DNA of 64,000 bases from Bifidobacterium commune (GTDB taxonomy: Bacteria; Actinomycetota; Actinomycetes; Actinomycetales; Bifidobacteriaceae). The notes beneath the pieces were generated by a model. That model searched no databases. It was not told the origin of the DNA and worked only from the letters and a program-made list of their open reading frames with translations. Within the stretch, counting starts at the first letter, position 1. Each line of letters opens with the position of its first letter. The stretch covers positions 305,283 through 369,282 of the forward strand of contig NZ_FMBL01000002.1 of assembly GCF_900094885.1 (NCBI RefSeq), in the 5' to 3' direction. Shown here piece after piece: positions 63,056-64,000 of this stretch. Position numbers and translations under genes: made by a program.

Positions 63056-63336
63056 CTTTCACCTCAATATCCCTATCGTCACTCGCTCCAGCAGCTTTAC
63101 ACCATGGTGAACATGCATTCCGAAGCGAGTTGCGTGCGCTTCTGTGACAAATCGATAATTATTGCACAAAACAAAACCCAGTCGAGCGAGCCGAAGTCGC
63201 GGTATAAAATACTACCGCCAAGCAACTCCGCACAATCTACTATTTTTTGCATCCATTTGGGGATGGCGTCTTGTCGCCCTGACATGACGCCATCCTAAAA
63301 ACAACGCACAGCCCTAAGGGCTTTGCATTCAACTTC
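63056..63336. other. Intergenic region with hairpins
   Basis: 281 nt between the P19-like stop and the DUF2318 start. GGATGGCGTC (63261-63270) pairs with GACGCCATCC (63286-63295), with further pairing inside. AGCCC-TTA-GGGCT lies just after the P19-like stop on the minus strand and is followed about 10 nt later by TTGTTTTT, so some termination or attenuation between the two genes is possible. No gene seen. Confidence 0.4.
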
Positions 63337-63987
63337 TTACCACTGGTGAACAACGTAGTCCCAGTCGAAAGTGGCCACAATCGGCTTCTCCCAGAAGCGG
63401 CCCTTGACGCCGGTATCAGGATCGACGTGAAGCGTCCAACCGTTGGTCTCCGGACTGTAAATCGTGTAGGTCAGCTTGTACTGGCCAGCCTTGTCGAGCT
63501 TGATGTTCGCCCCGTAATGGGGGCCATCGTCTGCGTTCATCTCCATGAACGTGCCATCCTGCTTGTTGTTCGGATCGTTCTTGTCCTCGATCAGGTACTT
63601 GACGGTGAGCTTCGGAATGAAGTCGCCGGTGCCGTAACCCAGCTCGTTGTCCTTGAGTGCGTGGATATCAGCCTCAAGGTGCAGGTTCGACTCGGCTGCG
63701 GACAGGCCCATGCCTTGCGGGTACATATCAACCGGCTGGAAGTACACAGTTGCAATGTTCAGTGGGAAGATCTGCTGATCGTGACCGATCGGAATCTCTT
63801 CGAACTTCGCTCCCTTGTCATCCTTCTTGTTGGACTTCGCGGAATGATCCATGTCCTCATGCTTGGAATGGTCCGTGCCCGTGTTCGCCGAATCTGAACC
63901 GTTCGATGATCCGCACGCAGCCAGCGAAAACGCGAGCGTTCCGACCATCACGGCAGCCAGCACACCTGTCACTTTGTTCTTCTTCAT
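63337..63987 (-). CDS. P19-like periplasmic/lipoprotein iron-binding protein
   Basis: 216 residues. Lipoprotein signal LAFSLAACGSS with lipobox Cys25, then a His/Asp/Met/Lys-rich linker (DHSKHEDMDHSAKSNKKDDK). The P19/Tp34 domain follows: EEIPIGHDQQIFPLNIATVY, FQPVDMYPQGMGLSAAESNL, HLEADIHALKDNELGYGTGD, GPHYGANIKLDKAGQYKLTY. This family binds Fe2+/Cu2+ outside the membrane and passes iron to an FTR1-type permease, whose gene is expected just beyond the right edge. The ATG lies 13 nt from the window end with AGGAGAAACA upstream. Confidence 0.93.
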   Translation of the reverse strand: MKKNKVTGVLAAVMVGTLAFSLAACGSSNGSDSANTGTDHSKHEDMDHSAKSNKKDDKGAKFEEIPIGHDQQIFPLNIATVYFQPVDMYPQGMGLSAAESNLHLEADIHALKDNELGYGTGDFIPKLTVKYLIEDKNDPNNKQDGTFMEMNADDGPHYGANIKLDKAGQYKLTYTIYSPETNGWTLHVDPDTGVKGRFWEKPIVATFDWDYVVHQW

Positions 63988-64000
63988 TGTTTCTCCTCTT

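Noticed and set aside
63261..63295. Hairpin near 63.27 kb as the main terminator of the P19-like gene
   Set aside because: The stem is good, but no T-run follows it on the minus strand; kept only as an inverted repeat in the intergenic entry.
1..64000. CRISPR arrays, transposases, integrases or prophage genes
   Set aside because: No regularly spaced repeats and no recombinase or phage structural motifs were seen on either strand.

Overview
The window looks like a chromosomal segment from a Bifidobacteriaceae member, most likely a Bifidobacterium. The basis is moderately high G+C coding sequence, a topA-tmk-holB run, a dnaK-grpE-dnaJ-hspR operon with HspR (HAIR) boxes upstream, an nrdHIEF cluster, tandem YhgE/Pip genes, and a P19/DUF2318/ABC iron cluster. 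The species cannot be read from the sequence alone. I saw no CRISPR array, rRNA, intact insertion sequence or prophage.

Layout. 0-5.5 kb: the 3' end of an LPXTG-anchored BspA-type surface protein, a C69 dipeptidase, a PEBP-family protein, and a scar where a ulaA fragment is joined head to head with a lacI fragment. 5.5-11.4 kb: holB, tmk and topA on the minus strand, with a decayed reading frame between tmk and topA. 11.7-16 kb: a MATE exporter, a hipB-like gene with a collapsed hipA, and a large membrane protein. 16.3-19 kb: an ABC-type permease overlapping a partner whose nucleotide-binding domain has lost its ATP-binding motifs. 19-25.8 kb: kup overlapping an HD-domain gene, tatD, a graveyard with a C2-protease-like remnant, and rsmI. 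25.8-28 kb: a lacI stub, a DedA protein and a lutA wreck. 28-35.4 kb: a sugar-acid catabolic cluster (class II aldolase, MFS permease, PfkB kinase, UlaE-like, UlaD-like, phosphotriesterase-like lactonase) divergent from a SorC-type regulator with matching palindromes. 35.6-41.8 kb: tRNA-Ala(CGC), a HAD phosphatase and the hspR-dnaJ-grpE-dnaK operon. 42-43 kb: four small, partly broken genes resembling a type VII secretion module. 43-45.9 kb: a DHA2 exporter and its divergent TetR regulator with a 21-bp palindrome. 46-50.8 kb: nrdHIEF. 50.9-57.5 kb: a PF06541-type membrane protein and two YhgE/Pip proteins. 57.5-64 kb: an ABC ATPase, two permeases, a DUF2318 protein and a P19-like lipoprotein, probably an iron uptake system continuing past the right edge.

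The strongest oddities are two proteins that keep their family fold and partners but lack catalytic residues. NrdF retains only one of six canonical metal ligands unchanged, plus one Asp-to-Glu, and lacks an obvious C-terminal interfacial tyrosine. Its partner NrdE looks fully intact. The ABC protein at 17.8-19 kb has no Walker A lysine, no LSGG-type signature, no Walker B glutamate and no switch histidine, yet it is translationally coupled to a permease. The sugar-acid cluster suggests conversion of a 3-keto-L-gulonate-like compound to D-xylulose 5-phosphate, which would feed the bifid shunt.
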